Source: Corynebacterium aurimucosum ATCC 700975 (lineage in GTDB: Bacteria; Actinomycetota; Actinomycetes; Mycobacteriales; Mycobacteriaceae). From it: a stretch of 64,000 nt of DNA. Below, piece after piece: positions 27,867 through 35,579 of this stretch; position 1 is the first letter of the stretch; every line of letters starts with the position of its first letter. The stretch covers positions 186,001-250,000 of the forward strand of contig NZ_VDTC01000002.1 in assembly GCF_007672725.1 (NCBI RefSeq). The letters are read 5' to 3'. The notes beneath the pieces are model-generated. The model saw only the letters and a program-made list of their open reading frames with translations, had not been told where the DNA came from and did no database searches. The position numbers were made by a program, and so were the translations under genes.

Positions 27867-28868
27867 ATGACGCATAACGAACTCGAATGGTCAGAAGACA
27901 TCCTCGGCCATGACTTCCAGGCCGCTCCACTCGAACTCGGCACCGACCCTGACGGCGAAGGCAATGTCTGCGCGACGCTCGTGCGCTACTGCCCCGGCGG
28001 CGACGCCCATGATGACCGCCCTGCCTTACTGTGGGTCCACGGGATGACGGACTATTTCTTCCACGACCACGTGGCGCGGTACTTTTATGAGCTCGGCTAT
28101 GCCTTTTACGCTGTCGACCTGCGCAAGTGCGGACGCTCTCGACGAGACGGTCAGACCTGGCACTACATCAGCGACTTGCAGTACTACGACGCTGATCTCA
28201 ACGCGGCTCTCGATGCCCTCCCCAACCAACGTGCCATCATCATGGGCCACTCCACCGCCGGCACCATCACTGCGCTCTGGCTCGATCGCCTTCGCCGCCA
28301 TGATCGCGAGCGATTCGCACGCATCGCTGGTGTCGTGTTCAACAGCCCCTGGCTTGCCATGATGGGAATACCGAATAGTGCCTTTGAGGCACTCAAGCAC
28401 GTTATCTATGCCGGCGCTGCCATCGCCCCACGACTCGAAATACCCGCCGGTGCCCTCACAACCTATGGGGAGTCAGTCTATTCCGGGGAACAGGGTGACT
28501 GGGACTTCGATCTTCGCCTGAAGCCGTTGGGCGGGCACCCCAAGTTCCTGGGTTGGGTTGCCGCAGTCTTCCGCGGCTTCGACGCAATCCACTCCGGCCG
28601 CGTCAACATTGGGCTTCCGCTGCTCACTATGACCTCTGGACGCTCCGAGCTCAACCGGCCATACAGCGAGTCTTCCAATACCGCCGATGTTGTGGTCGAC
28701 GTACGCCAAAGCCAGCGCTGGGCCAAGGAGCTCAGTGCTCGCTACACGCTCCACGTTGTCAACAATGGGCGCCACGATCTTTTCCTCTCGCGCCCCGAGC
28801 CGCTACAAGACGCTCTCTCCACCACGGCGGAATGGTTGAGGACAGTAGCACCACTTGAGACGGATTAA
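27867..28868 (+). CDS. Alpha/beta hydrolase (lysophospholipase-like)
   Basis: A 333-residue serine hydrolase. LLWVHGMTDYFF carries the oxyanion-hole region, YAFYAVDLRKCGRS follows, and the nucleophile elbow is GHSTAG with Ser at about residue 129. The likely acid and His lie near the C-terminus (VVNNGRHDLFLS). No signal peptide, so cytoplasmic. It resembles the monoglyceride-lipase/lysophospholipase group, but the substrate is not readable. The start MTHNELEWSE at 27867 was chosen for the TATCAT hexamer. It lies between mqo and mtr, an arrangement recalled from other corynebacteria. Confidence 0.85.
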   Translation: MTHNELEWSEDILGHDFQAAPLELGTDPDGEGNVCATLVRYCPGGDAHDDRPALLWVHGMTDYFFHDHVARYFYELGYAFYAVDLRKCGRSRRDGQTWHYISDLQYYDADLNAALDALPNQRAIIMGHSTAGTITALWLDRLRRHDRERFARIAGVVFNSPWLAMMGIPNSAFEALKHVIYAGAAIAPRLEIPAGALTTYGESVYSGEQGDWDFDLRLKPLGGHPKFLGWVAAVFRGFDAIHSGRVNIGLPLLTMTSGRSELNRPYSESSNTADVVVDVRQSQRWAKELSARYTLHVVNNGRHDLFLSRPEPLQDALSTTAEWLRTVAPLETD

Positions 28869-28923
28869 CTTCCCGCGCCTCGCGCTCCCTTAAAGCCTGC
28901 ACGGTTTGCGGCTAGTCAACCTT

Positions 28924-28929
28924 TAGAAT
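28924..28929 (+). promoter_or_regulatory. -10 hexamer for mtr (leaderless)
   Basis: TAGAAT lies 7 nt before the ATG at 28937; it overlaps an alternative ATG at 28928. Confidence 0.5.
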
Positions 28930-28936
28930 GATCGGC

Positions 28937-30313
28937 ATGACTTCCGCACAGCACTTTGATCTCGTCATCATCGGCACCGGCTCGGGAAATTCAATCCCCT
29001 CTCCCGAGTTTGACGATAAATCCATCGCCATCATTGAGAAGGGAACTTTCGGCGGCACGTGCCTCAACGTAGGCTGCATCCCCACGAAGATGTACGTCTA
29101 CGCCGCCGACGTTGCGCTTGCCGCGCGCGAGGCCACGCGCCTTGGGCTCAGCGCCCACGTGGATGCGGTGGATTGGGAGGGCATCGTCAAGCGCGTGTTC
29201 CACAACCGTATTGATCAGATCGCCCGAGGCGGCGAAGAGTACCGCCGCGGCGAGGAAACGCCTAATATTACAGTCTTCGATCAGCACGCCCGATTCATCG
29301 GGCCAAAGACCCTGCAGGCGGGTGAGGACATCATCACCGGTGACAATATAGTCATCGCTACCGGTTCACGTCCCGTGCTACCCGAGCCTTATGCCAGCGC
29401 CACTGCCCCGGTTCACACCAACGAAGACATCATGCGGCTTGAGAAGCAGCCGCGCAGCCTCATAGTGGTAGGTGGCGGTTACATCGCCATGGAGTTTGCT
29501 CACGTCTTCGACGGCCTGGGGACCGACGTCACCGTGGTCAACCGCTCGGAGAAATTCCTCCGTTTCCTCGATGAGGACCTAAGCTCCCGCTTCAACGACC
29601 TCGCACGAAAGCGCTTCGACGTCCGCATCGGCACCGCCACTGCGCTCGATGAAACCGAAGACGGCGTACGCCTTACCTTGGACAGCGGGGACGTCGTGGA
29701 GGCAGATGCCATCCTCGTTGCCACCGGCCGCCAGCCCAACGGCGACCAGATGGATCTTTCTGCCAGCGGCATTGAAATGCATGAGGACGGTCGAATCAAG
29801 GTCGACGAGTTTGGCCGCACAACCTGCAAGGGTGTGTGGGCGCTCGGGGATGTTTCATCTCCGTACATGCTCAAGCACGTGGCCAATGCGGAGCAACGAG
29901 CAGTGCAGCACAATCTGCTGCACCCGGACGATCTCCAGCCCATGCCCCACGAGCACGTGCCCTCTGCCATCTTTACGCACCCACAGATTGCGACGGTCGG
30001 ACTCACTGAGGAACAAGCCCGCGAGGAGGGCTATGACGTCACTGTAAAGGTGCAAAACTTTGGCGACGTTGCCTATGGCTGGGCCATGGAAGACTCGACG
30101 GGCATCTGCAAGCTGGTAGCTGACCGGACCACGGGCAAGCTCCTCGGCGCCCACACCATGGGCCCACAGGCCTCCACGCTTATCCAACAATTGATCACCG
30201 CGATGAGCTACGACCTCGACATGCGCGAGTTCGCCCGTTCACAGTATTGGATCCACCCGGCACTGCCAGAAGTAGTGGAGAACGCCGTTTTGGGACTAGA
30301 GTGGCTAGAGTGA
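28937..30313 (+). CDS. mtr: Mycothione reductase
   Basis: A 458-residue flavoprotein disulfide reductase that keeps mycothiol, the actinobacterial replacement for glutathione, in the reduced state using NADPH. FAD site: LVIIGTGSGNS; redox-active pair C42 and C47 in GGTCLNVGCIPTK; NADPH site VVGGGYIAMEFAHVFDGLG; interface domain with the active-site base in YWIHPALPEVVENAVL. The GTGSGNS start of the Rossmann loop and the early IPSPEFDDK are typical of mycothione reductases rather than of glutathione or lipoamide reductases. It is transcribed alone, ahead of the secreted-protein cluster. Confidence 0.93.
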   Translation: MTSAQHFDLVIIGTGSGNSIPSPEFDDKSIAIIEKGTFGGTCLNVGCIPTKMYVYAADVALAAREATRLGLSAHVDAVDWEGIVKRVFHNRIDQIARGGEEYRRGEETPNITVFDQHARFIGPKTLQAGEDIITGDNIVIATGSRPVLPEPYASATAPVHTNEDIMRLEKQPRSLIVVGGGYIAMEFAHVFDGLGTDVTVVNRSEKFLRFLDEDLSSRFNDLARKRFDVRIGTATALDETEDGVRLTLDSGDVVEADAILVATGRQPNGDQMDLSASGIEMHEDGRIKVDEFGRTTCKGVWALGDVSSPYMLKHVANAEQRAVQHNLLHPDDLQPMPHEHVPSAIFTHPQIATVGLTEEQAREEGYDVTVKVQNFGDVAYGWAMEDSTGICKLVADRTTGKLLGAHTMGPQASTLIQQLITAMSYDLDMREFARSQYWIHPALPEVVENAVLGLEWLE

Positions 30314-30653
30314 AAGTTACATCGAATCGTGTGACGTTTTTCACATTGGCGTTAAACTAATTTCGCCATTCCCACTGAACGCCACTACAAGCACGTCTTA
30401 ACGCCAACAACATCTGCCAGCAACCTTTAAGAAAATCACCCATTTCGGGGGTGATTGCTGGCAGTGCATAAAAGAACGCTCCAACTGACGTGCATTTTGC
30501 CTGACCGTTGGCTAGGTTAATTACGGACACCGGAACGAGCCGATACTCTCTACCGGCTCAGTGTGTTTTGGGGATACCAAACTAATCCCTATCCCTGTAA
30601 ATCAAGACCTCCCAACCAGAGGCCTTGCACGTACGACACTAAGGACTTTTGAT
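30314..30653 (+). promoter_or_regulatory. Regulatory region of the small secreted protein cluster
   Basis: No gene is seen in these 340 bp. From left: the GlxR-type site; a TAAACT -10 candidate at 30353-30358; a composite inverted repeat at 30414-30464 (CTGCCAGCAA outer, AATCACCC/GGGTGATT inner); a second -10 candidate TAGGTT at 30513-30518; then a GAGCCG/CGGCTC hairpin at 30537-30559 and AAGGAC ahead of the first start codon. If the second promoter is used, the leader is about 130 nt. Confidence 0.55.
30330..30345. promoter_or_regulatory. GlxR (cAMP receptor)-type binding site
   Basis: TGTGACGTTTTTCACA is a perfect TGTGA-N6-TCACA palindrome, the consensus of the corynebacterial CRP-family regulator GlxR. 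Its centre lies about 18 bp before a candidate TAAACT -10, which would suit repression of that promoter. It starts 17 bp after the mtr stop, so the downstream cluster is the likely target. Confidence 0.7.
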
Positions 30654-31058
30654 ATGCGTATCCGCAATGCAGCCCTCGCCGGCGCTACTGCTCTCGCTGT
30701 TGCCTTCGGCGGCTCCACCGTCGCTTTCGCTGAGACCACTGAGCAGGGCGATAACACCGTCACCGTTGAGGACCAGAGCCAGTCTAATCAGAGCCAGTCT
30801 AATACCGCTCCGGGCGGCAAAGCCGACACCACCCCTGAGGATTACACGCCTTCCCTGTCCTCCAAGATTGGCAGCAAGGTTGAGGGCGACCAGGCAGCCG
30901 ACGGCACTGCCATCTTCGGTTCCTCCAAGGACTTCTCCGGCCAGCCGGAGTGGGCAAAGATCCTCTACGGTCTAACCGTTGTTGCTGGCCTCGGCACTCT
31001 GCTCGGCACCATCATCGGCCCCGTACACAACTTCCTCGTACACGGCCCGTCCTTCTAA
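30654..31058 (+). CDS. Small secreted single-helix protein, type A, copy 1
   Basis: A 134-residue protein. A signal peptide (MRIRNAALAGATALAVAFGG, cleavage expected after AFA at about residue 26) is followed by a Ser/Gln/Asn/Thr/Glu-rich linker, then IFGSSKDFSGQPEWAKILYG, a Gly-rich hydrophobic helix (VVAGLGTLLGTIIG) and PVHNFLVHGPSF. It is a paralogue of the gene at 31786 and shares the FG-PxW-helix-N(F/Y) core with the type B proteins next door. AAGGAC lies upstream of the start. The in-frame extension to 30561 lacks support. Small exported proteins are also recalled from this locus in C. glutamicum, but no function is known to me; an envelope or pore-like role is a guess. Confidence 0.7.
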   Translation: MRIRNAALAGATALAVAFGGSTVAFAETTEQGDNTVTVEDQSQSNQSQSNTAPGGKADTTPEDYTPSLSSKIGSKVEGDQAADGTAIFGSSKDFSGQPEWAKILYGLTVVAGLGTLLGTIIGPVHNFLVHGPSF

Positions 31059-31106
31059 GCAACAGCCACACGGCTTCACCAAAACTTCCGAAAGGTAATT
31101 TTCACA

Positions 31107-31538
31107 ATGCGTAACTTCCGCACTGCAGCCGTTGCAGCTGCTACCGCTGCCACCGTAGCTTTCGGCGGCACCGTCGTTGCCTCCGCAGAGACCGCGAACA
31201 CCAACGAGGGCACCACCTCCTCGACCGAGAACACCAACGAGGGCTCCTCCAACGAGGGCTCCTCCAGCTCCTTTACCCAGCTGGGTAAGAAGTGGGACGC
31301 ATGGGAAGAGGGCGAGGACGGCAAGCCTGTCGTTAAACCTGAGCACAAGGTCACCGGCGAGGATATGTGGGGCACCGAGACCGACCCGAACATGCCGGAG
31401 TGGGCTTCCAAGTGGAAGAAGGGTGCTATCGCCCTGGGCGTCTCCTCCGTCATCGGCGCTATCATCGGTGCCTACAACTACGCTGTGTACAACAACATCA
31501 TCCCGCAGCACGTGCTGGATCCGATTTTCCGCCGCTAA
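31107..31538 (+). CDS. Small secreted single-helix protein, type B, copy 1
   Basis: A 143-residue protein: signal peptide MRNFRTAAVAAATAATVAFG with cleavage expected after ASA (about residue 27), a low-complexity Thr/Asn/Glu/Ser segment containing NEG repeats, then LGKKWDAWEEGEDGKP, MWGTETDPNMPEWASKWKKG and a hydrophobic helix (AIALGVSSVIGAIIGA) ending YNYAVYNNIIPQHVL. It lies 48 bp after the type A gene with GAAAGG before the start, so the pair is an operon closed by a terminator. It is a close paralogue of the gene at 32187. Function unknown. Confidence 0.7.
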   Translation: MRNFRTAAVAAATAATVAFGGTVVASAETANTNEGTTSSTENTNEGSSNEGSSSSFTQLGKKWDAWEEGEDGKPVVKPEHKVTGEDMWGTETDPNMPEWASKWKKGAIALGVSSVIGAIIGAYNYAVYNNIIPQHVLDPIFRR

Positions 31539-31580
31539 TTAAGTTGCGGGTACGCTGACTTAGTTCAGCGCACTTTTCTA

Positions 31581-31615
31581 GCGCCCATCCTCTTGTCGTG
31601 AGGATGGGCGCTTTT
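31581..31615 (+). terminator. Terminator closing the first secreted-protein pair
   Basis: GCGCCCATCCTC (31581-31592) pairs perfectly with GAGGATGGGCGC (31600-31611), followed by TTTT. It separates the first A-B pair from the second. Confidence 0.88.
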
Positions 31616-31713
31616 GCATGCTTGGGCCCAATGCTGAGTAGCTGGGACGCTTTAAGCGGGATATGCGGGCATATTAATGATAGGAATTCCGTGAATCCCT
31701 CCAATGTTTACGC

Positions 31714-31748
31714 TAGAATCGCTCAAGTGACTTGGGGCATCCTATAGT
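31714..31748 (+). promoter_or_regulatory. Promoter candidates for the second secreted-protein pair
   Basis: Two -10-like hexamers lie upstream of the 31786 start: TAGAAT at 31714-31719 and TATAGT at 31743-31748. AAAAGGA precedes the start codon, so this is an ordinary leadered message. No GlxR-type site was found in this gap, unlike the first pair. Confidence 0.5.
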
Positions 31749-31785
31749 TACTGCAGTTCCTACGATGTTTAAAAGGATTCACACT

Positions 31786-32139
31786 ATGCGCATTCGCAAG
31801 GCCACCATTGCCGGTGCTACCGCTCTCGCTGTTGCATTCGGCGGCGCCACCGTTGCTTCCGCTGCAGAGGGCAGCAGCAACGACTCCGCAACCAACTCTT
31901 CCGCAACCGCTGGTGAGCAGCAGGGCACCCAGAAGGCGGGCGGCTCCTCCGAGCTGGGCAAGGCACTCGACGCCGACAAGGAAGCCAACGCCCAGAACAT
32001 CTTCGGCCAGAAGTCTTCTATCTCCGGTGAGCCGAAGTGGGCACAGGCCCTCGCCGGCATCGGTATCGTCGCCACCATCATCACCATCGCTGGTGGTCTG
32101 GTTGGCCCGGCACTGAACTACCTCAAGTACGGTATGTAG
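31786..32139 (+). CDS. Small secreted single-helix protein, type A, copy 2
   Basis: A 117-residue paralogue of the protein at 30654. The signal peptide MRIRKATIAGATALAVAFGG is nearly the same as copy 1; cleavage is expected after ASA. A shorter Ser/Asn/Thr/Gln linker leads into NIFGQKSSISGEPKWAQALA, a hydrophobic helix (IGIVATIITIAGGLVG) and PALNYLKYGM. The conserved positions against copy 1 are FG, the PxW and the GP-x-x-N-aromatic end; the linker has diverged freely. It heads the second A-B pair. Function unknown. Confidence 0.7.
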   Translation: MRIRKATIAGATALAVAFGGATVASAAEGSSNDSATNSSATAGEQQGTQKAGGSSELGKALDADKEANAQNIFGQKSSISGEPKWAQALAGIGIVATIITIAGGLVGPALNYLKYGM

Positions 32140-32186
32140 TTCTCCCCTTCCCCTTCTAACCCACTTTCTGAAAGGCTTTACTCAAG

Positions 32187-32621
32187 ATGCGTAAATTCCG
32201 CACCGCCGCCGTTGCAGCTGCAACCGCCGTCACCGTCGCCTTCGCTGGCACCACCGTTGCTTCCGCCGCTGAGGCCGTTGAGGGCTCCGGCCTGACCGAG
32301 CAGCAGGTTCAGGAGGAGCTCCAGAAGGACGCTACCTCTTCCGAGATGTCTTCCGCACTCTCTTCTGAGGGCGACGGCTCCCTTTCCTCCAAGCTGGGCG
32401 GCGTAACCGACGGCAACATCACCGGCAACGGTGCTGACGCCTTCGGCTCCACCAAGAACCCGTCCCAGGTTCCGCAGTGGCTGGATCTCTGGCGTGGTGG
32501 CACCATCGCTATGGTCGCCGCTGCCGCTGTCTCCACCGCAGTCGCCGGCTACAACTACGCCGTGTACTCCGGCATGATTCCGGACTACGTTGGCCAGGCT
32601 TTGAAGAACGTTTCCTTCTAG
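32187..32621 (+). CDS. Small secreted single-helix protein, type B, copy 2
   Basis: A 144-residue paralogue of the protein at 31107. The signal peptide MRKFRTAAVAAATAVTVAFA is almost identical to copy 1 and is followed by an acidic Ser/Glu/Gln region, AFGSTKNPSQVPQWLDLWRG, a hydrophobic Ala/Val helix (TIAMVAAAAVSTAVAG) and YNYAVYSGMIPDYVGQ. YNYAVY is identical in both copies, whereas the linker is unrelated. It lies 47 bp after the type A gene with GAAAGG before the start, the same spacing as in the first pair. Function unknown. Confidence 0.7.
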   Translation: MRKFRTAAVAAATAVTVAFAGTTVASAAEAVEGSGLTEQQVQEELQKDATSSEMSSALSSEGDGSLSSKLGGVTDGNITGNGADAFGSTKNPSQVPQWLDLWRGGTIAMVAAAAVSTAVAGYNYAVYSGMIPDYVGQALKNVSF

Positions 32622-32645
32622 TTAGCGCTCTTTACTGGCAGCACA

Positions 32646-32691
32646 AAGCCCTCCGCCCCACCGTGTATTGCACGGGGAAGGTGGAGGGCTT
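32646..32691. terminator. Terminator between the secreted-protein cluster and map
   Basis: AAGCCCTCC (32646-32654) pairs with GGAGGGCTT (32683-32691), with CCGTG/CACGG pairing inside; TTGTTT follows on the plus strand. It ends the second A-B pair and may also serve map from the other side. Confidence 0.75.
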
Positions 32692-32707
32692 GTTTCGTTT
32701 CGGCTAT

Positions 32708-32733
32708 GTTTAAACGCTCGACGTTTAAACGCT
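32708..32733. repeat. Duplicated GTTTAAACGCT
   Basis: The 11-mer GTTTAAACGCT occurs at 32708-32718 and again at 32723-32733, so the second copy runs into the map stop codon. Each copy contains the 8-bp palindrome GTTTAAAC. Significance unknown. Confidence 0.6.
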
Positions 32734-33601
32734 AGGCCTCATCCGGCAGGGTGAGGATCTCGTTGCCGTCATCGGTGATGACGATGGTGTGCTCGAACTG
32801 GGCGGTGAACTTGCCATCGGTGTTCTGGACGGTCCAGCCGTTATCCCAGATCTCATAATCCAGGGAACCCAGGTTGATCATCGGCTCGATGGTCAAGGTC
32901 ATTCCGGGCTCGAGGATGTCGCGGTAGGTCATGGAATCGTAGTGCAGCACAACCAACCCGTTGTGGAAGGTAGGGCCTACGCCGTGCCCGGTAAAGTCAG
33001 TGACCACGTTGTAGCCAAAGCGGTGTGCATAAGACTCGATGACGCGTCCGATAACGTTAATCTCACGGCCCGGTTTTGCGGCCTTAATGCCGCGCATCAT
33101 CGCTTCCTTGGTGCGCTCGACCAACAGCTTGTGTTCTTCGGTGACGTTGCCTGCGAGGAACGTAGCGTTCGTATCGCCGTGGACACCATTCTTGAACGCA
33201 GTGACGTCGATATTGACGATGTCACCATCCTCAATCACCGTCGTGTCCGGAATGCCGTGGCAGACAATCTCATTGAGGGAGACACAGCAGGACTTCGTGA
33301 AACCCAGGTAGCCCAAAGTCGACGGGTACGCACCGTGATCACACATGTACTCGTGCGCCACACGGTCAATCTCATCCGTGGTCACGCCAGGCGCCACTGC
33401 TTTTCCTGCCTCCTGGAGGGCATTGGCGGCAATCCGGGAGGCCTCACGCATGGCCTCAATAACCTCTGGTGTCTGCACGAATGGCTCGCCCTGAGCTTCC
33501 TGGACCGTGTCCTTCCACACGTACTCCGGGCGCTCAATGTCCTTCGGTACCTTGCGGATTGGAGTATCTTTTTCTTGCTTCAGCATCGCGCGCTTAGTCA
33601 T
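32732..33601 (-). CDS. map: Methionine aminopeptidase, type I
   Basis: A 289-residue metallopeptidase that removes the initiator Met from new proteins. The metal ligands are visible in [39 protein letters not shown] (two Asp), [14 protein letters not shown] (His) and the C-terminal [14 protein letters not shown] segment and [13 protein letters not shown] (two Glu). The N-terminal 40-residue extension with [19 protein letters not shown] is typical of the longer actinobacterial MetAP1c form. TACCAT lies 8 nt before the ATG, suggesting a leaderless message. Confidence 0.96.
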   Translation of the reverse strand: MTKRAMLKQEKDTPIRKVPKDIERPEYVWKDTVQEAQGEPFVQTPEVIEAMREASRIAANALQEAGKAVAPGVTTDEIDRVAHEYMCDHGAYPSTLGYLGFTKSCCVSLNEIVCHGIPDTTVIEDGDIVNIDVTAFKNGVHGDTNATFLAGNVTEEHKLLVERTKEAMMRGIKAAKPGREINVIGRVIESYAHRFGYNVVTDFTGHGVGPTFHNGLVVLHYDSMTYRDILEPGMTLTIEPMINLGSLDYEIWDNGWTVQNTDGKFTAQFEHTIVITDDGNEILTLPDEA

Positions 33602-33609
33602 AACTACTC

Positions 33610-33615
33610 ATGGTA
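33610..33615 (-). promoter_or_regulatory. -10 hexamer for map (leaderless)
   Basis: TACCAT on the minus strand lies 8 nt before the map ATG at 33601. Confidence 0.4.
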
Positions 33616-33670
33616 GCCCTCTTCCCCAGCGCCCGACAAAGGACATCACTGGCGCGCTAATGAGCGCACG

Positions 33671-35521
33671 CTACTGCTCTTGTGCGGGCGCAACCTCGCC
33701 GTGGCCTTCCGCGCGGAGGGCGTCGAGGCGCTGCAGGAAATTGTCCGTGATGTTGACGGAAATCGTCGATCCACCGCCCAGAACAACCAGAGTTGCGAAA
33801 GCGATATCGTCATCGCGGTAGCCGGTAAACCAGGCGTGTGAGCCGCCGTTGATCTCCGCTTCACCGGTCTTGCCGTAGACGGTGCCCTGCGCCTGCATCC
33901 CTGATGCCGTACCGCTTGCCACCACCTGGCGCATCATGTCCCGCACCTGAGTCAATGTTTCCTCGCTGGGCGCGGGGACCTTTTCGGACACCTTGGTCTC
34001 GCGTGACTCAATAAGCGTCGGCGTCGGGGTCCTGCCCGCCGCAACCGTCGAAGAGACAAGCGCCATGCCGAAGGGAGAGACAAGGTCGAGGCCCTGTCCA
34101 TAACCGGATTCCGTGCGCTCGAGGGGCGTCTCGCCCTCGGGGATGGAACCGGTGAGCGTCGACAAGCCCGGCACCTCATAATCGATACCCAGCCCGTATT
34201 GCTTGCCCACATCGCGTAGTTCGCCCTTCGGCAGATCCGTAGAGATCTGCGCAAAAGTGGTGTTACAGGATTGCGCAAAAGCTTGGCGCAGCGGCACCGA
34301 ACCCAGGGAGAAGCCGTTGTAGTTGGTGACGGTGCGCCCGTACAGGTCCATGGTTCCGGGGCACGGCACGATGGAGTCTGGGGAAAGGCCCTGCTTGTCG
34401 ACGCCCGCCGAGGCCGTAATGATCTTAAACACCGAGCCCGGTGGGAACTGACCTTGGAGGGCGATATCGCCCTTCTTATCTGCCTCCGGGGTTTGGGCCA
34501 CGGCTAGAATCTCGCCGGTCGAAGGACGCATGGCCACGAGCATGGCTTCGTATTCAGCGTGCTGATTGACGGCTTCTTGCGCGGCACGCTGGACGTCATA
34601 GTCCAGTGATACCTTGATGGAAGGGGCTGCCTCGGGTTCGTGGTGCTCGACGTCGGAAAGCGCGGCTCCGTGTTCGTTGACAACAGAAACGGACCATCCA
34701 TTTGTTCCGTCGACCTCCTCGGAGACCATCGACCGCACGCGGGCGAGGATGTCCGGAGCCAAACCAGTATCGCGAGTGATAAGCGCGGGTTCCTCGTTGA
34801 AGCGGATCCCTTTCTGGTTCTCCAGAACCGGGCGCAGCCGCGCTGCCTGAGCCTCGTTGAGCATGGTGACTGAGTAGGAACCATCGACCTCCTCGAGATT
34901 CTTAGCTAGCTCACCAGAGTCAATCTCCGGGATGGAATCATCCTCTTGATGAGCTTGGCTCAGCGCGCCGGATACTTTCGCGGCGACGGGGCGTGGGTCG
35001 TCTACGGCGTCGGTATCGACAACGAGGCGGTATTGCAAGCCCGGAGACATGAGTTCCACCCCATCGGAGGAGACCACGCCGGCGCGTTTCGGCGCTATTG
35101 AACGCAATTCGAGGTGTTGGTGCGCACCGAGATCGGGGTGGATAATGCTGGGCTGCCAGCGCACCGTCCAGTCTTTCTCCTTGCGGGTCAAGGCCATCGA
35201 GGTGTCATAGCGCAGGGAACGGTTGCGCGGCAGGGTCCACGTCACCGAATAGTGCGCAGTCGCCTTGGCTTCCTCCTGCTCAACGTCGGTCAATTCAACG
35301 TCGAGCCCCTCTGCTTGCAGGCCCGCGAAGGTTGCGTCAAGCGTGTTCGTAGCTGTGCTGCCATCATCGACAAGCTGCACCAAGTCCTCGTTATTGCGGG
35401 TTTCCATGTCTTCCAGGAATTGCTCAGCGACTGGGCGCGCGGACACCGGCTTGGGGGTGCATCCCACCAATGACGACGCCGCGATACCTGCCGCACCGAG
35501 CAGCGCCACGAACCTCTTCAT
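33671..35521 (-). CDS. Class B penicillin-binding lipoprotein (MecA-type N-terminus)
   Basis: A 616-residue transpeptidase that cross-links peptidoglycan outside the membrane. The N-terminus MKRFVALLGAAGIAASSLVG followed by C is a lipoprotein signal with an LVGC lipobox. An NTF2-like domain follows (PVAEQFLEDMETRNNEDLVQ), then a PBP dimerisation region and the transpeptidase: the catalytic Ser in GSVFKI at about residue 362, SCN, and KTGEAE. It corresponds in plan and neighbourhood to the lipoprotein PBP of mycobacteria (Rv2864c type). TACGCT lies 8 nt before the start; the longer frame upstream is not used. Confidence 0.92.
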   Translation of the reverse strand: MKRFVALLGAAGIAASSLVGCTPKPVSARPVAEQFLEDMETRNNEDLVQLVDDGSTATNTLDATFAGLQAEGLDVELTDVEQEEAKATAHYSVTWTLPRNRSLRYDTSMALTRKEKDWTVRWQPSIIHPDLGAHQHLELRSIAPKRAGVVSSDGVELMSPGLQYRLVVDTDAVDDPRPVAAKVSGALSQAHQEDDSIPEIDSGELAKNLEEVDGSYSVTMLNEAQAARLRPVLENQKGIRFNEEPALITRDTGLAPDILARVRSMVSEEVDGTNGWSVSVVNEHGAALSDVEHHEPEAAPSIKVSLDYDVQRAAQEAVNQHAEYEAMLVAMRPSTGEILAVAQTPEADKKGDIALQGQFPPGSVFKIITASAGVDKQGLSPDSIVPCPGTMDLYGRTVTNYNGFSLGSVPLRQAFAQSCNTTFAQISTDLPKGELRDVGKQYGLGIDYEVPGLSTLTGSIPEGETPLERTESGYGQGLDLVSPFGMALVSSTVAAGRTPTPTLIESRETKVSEKVPAPSEETLTQVRDMMRQVVASGTASGMQAQGTVYGKTGEAEINGGSHAWFTGYRDDDIAFATLVVLGGGSTISVNITDNFLQRLDALRAEGHGEVAPAQEQ

Positions 35522-35529
35522 GCTTGGGC

Positions 35530-35535
35530 AGCGTA
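35530..35535 (-). promoter_or_regulatory. -10 hexamer for the PBP gene (leaderless)
   Basis: TACGCT on the minus strand lies 8 nt before the ATG at 35521, within the 58-bp gap after ispG. Confidence 0.4.
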
Positions 35536-35579
35536 GCAGCCTGGGGCGGCTAGACGGCCGCCCCACACCGCGGGGTGGA

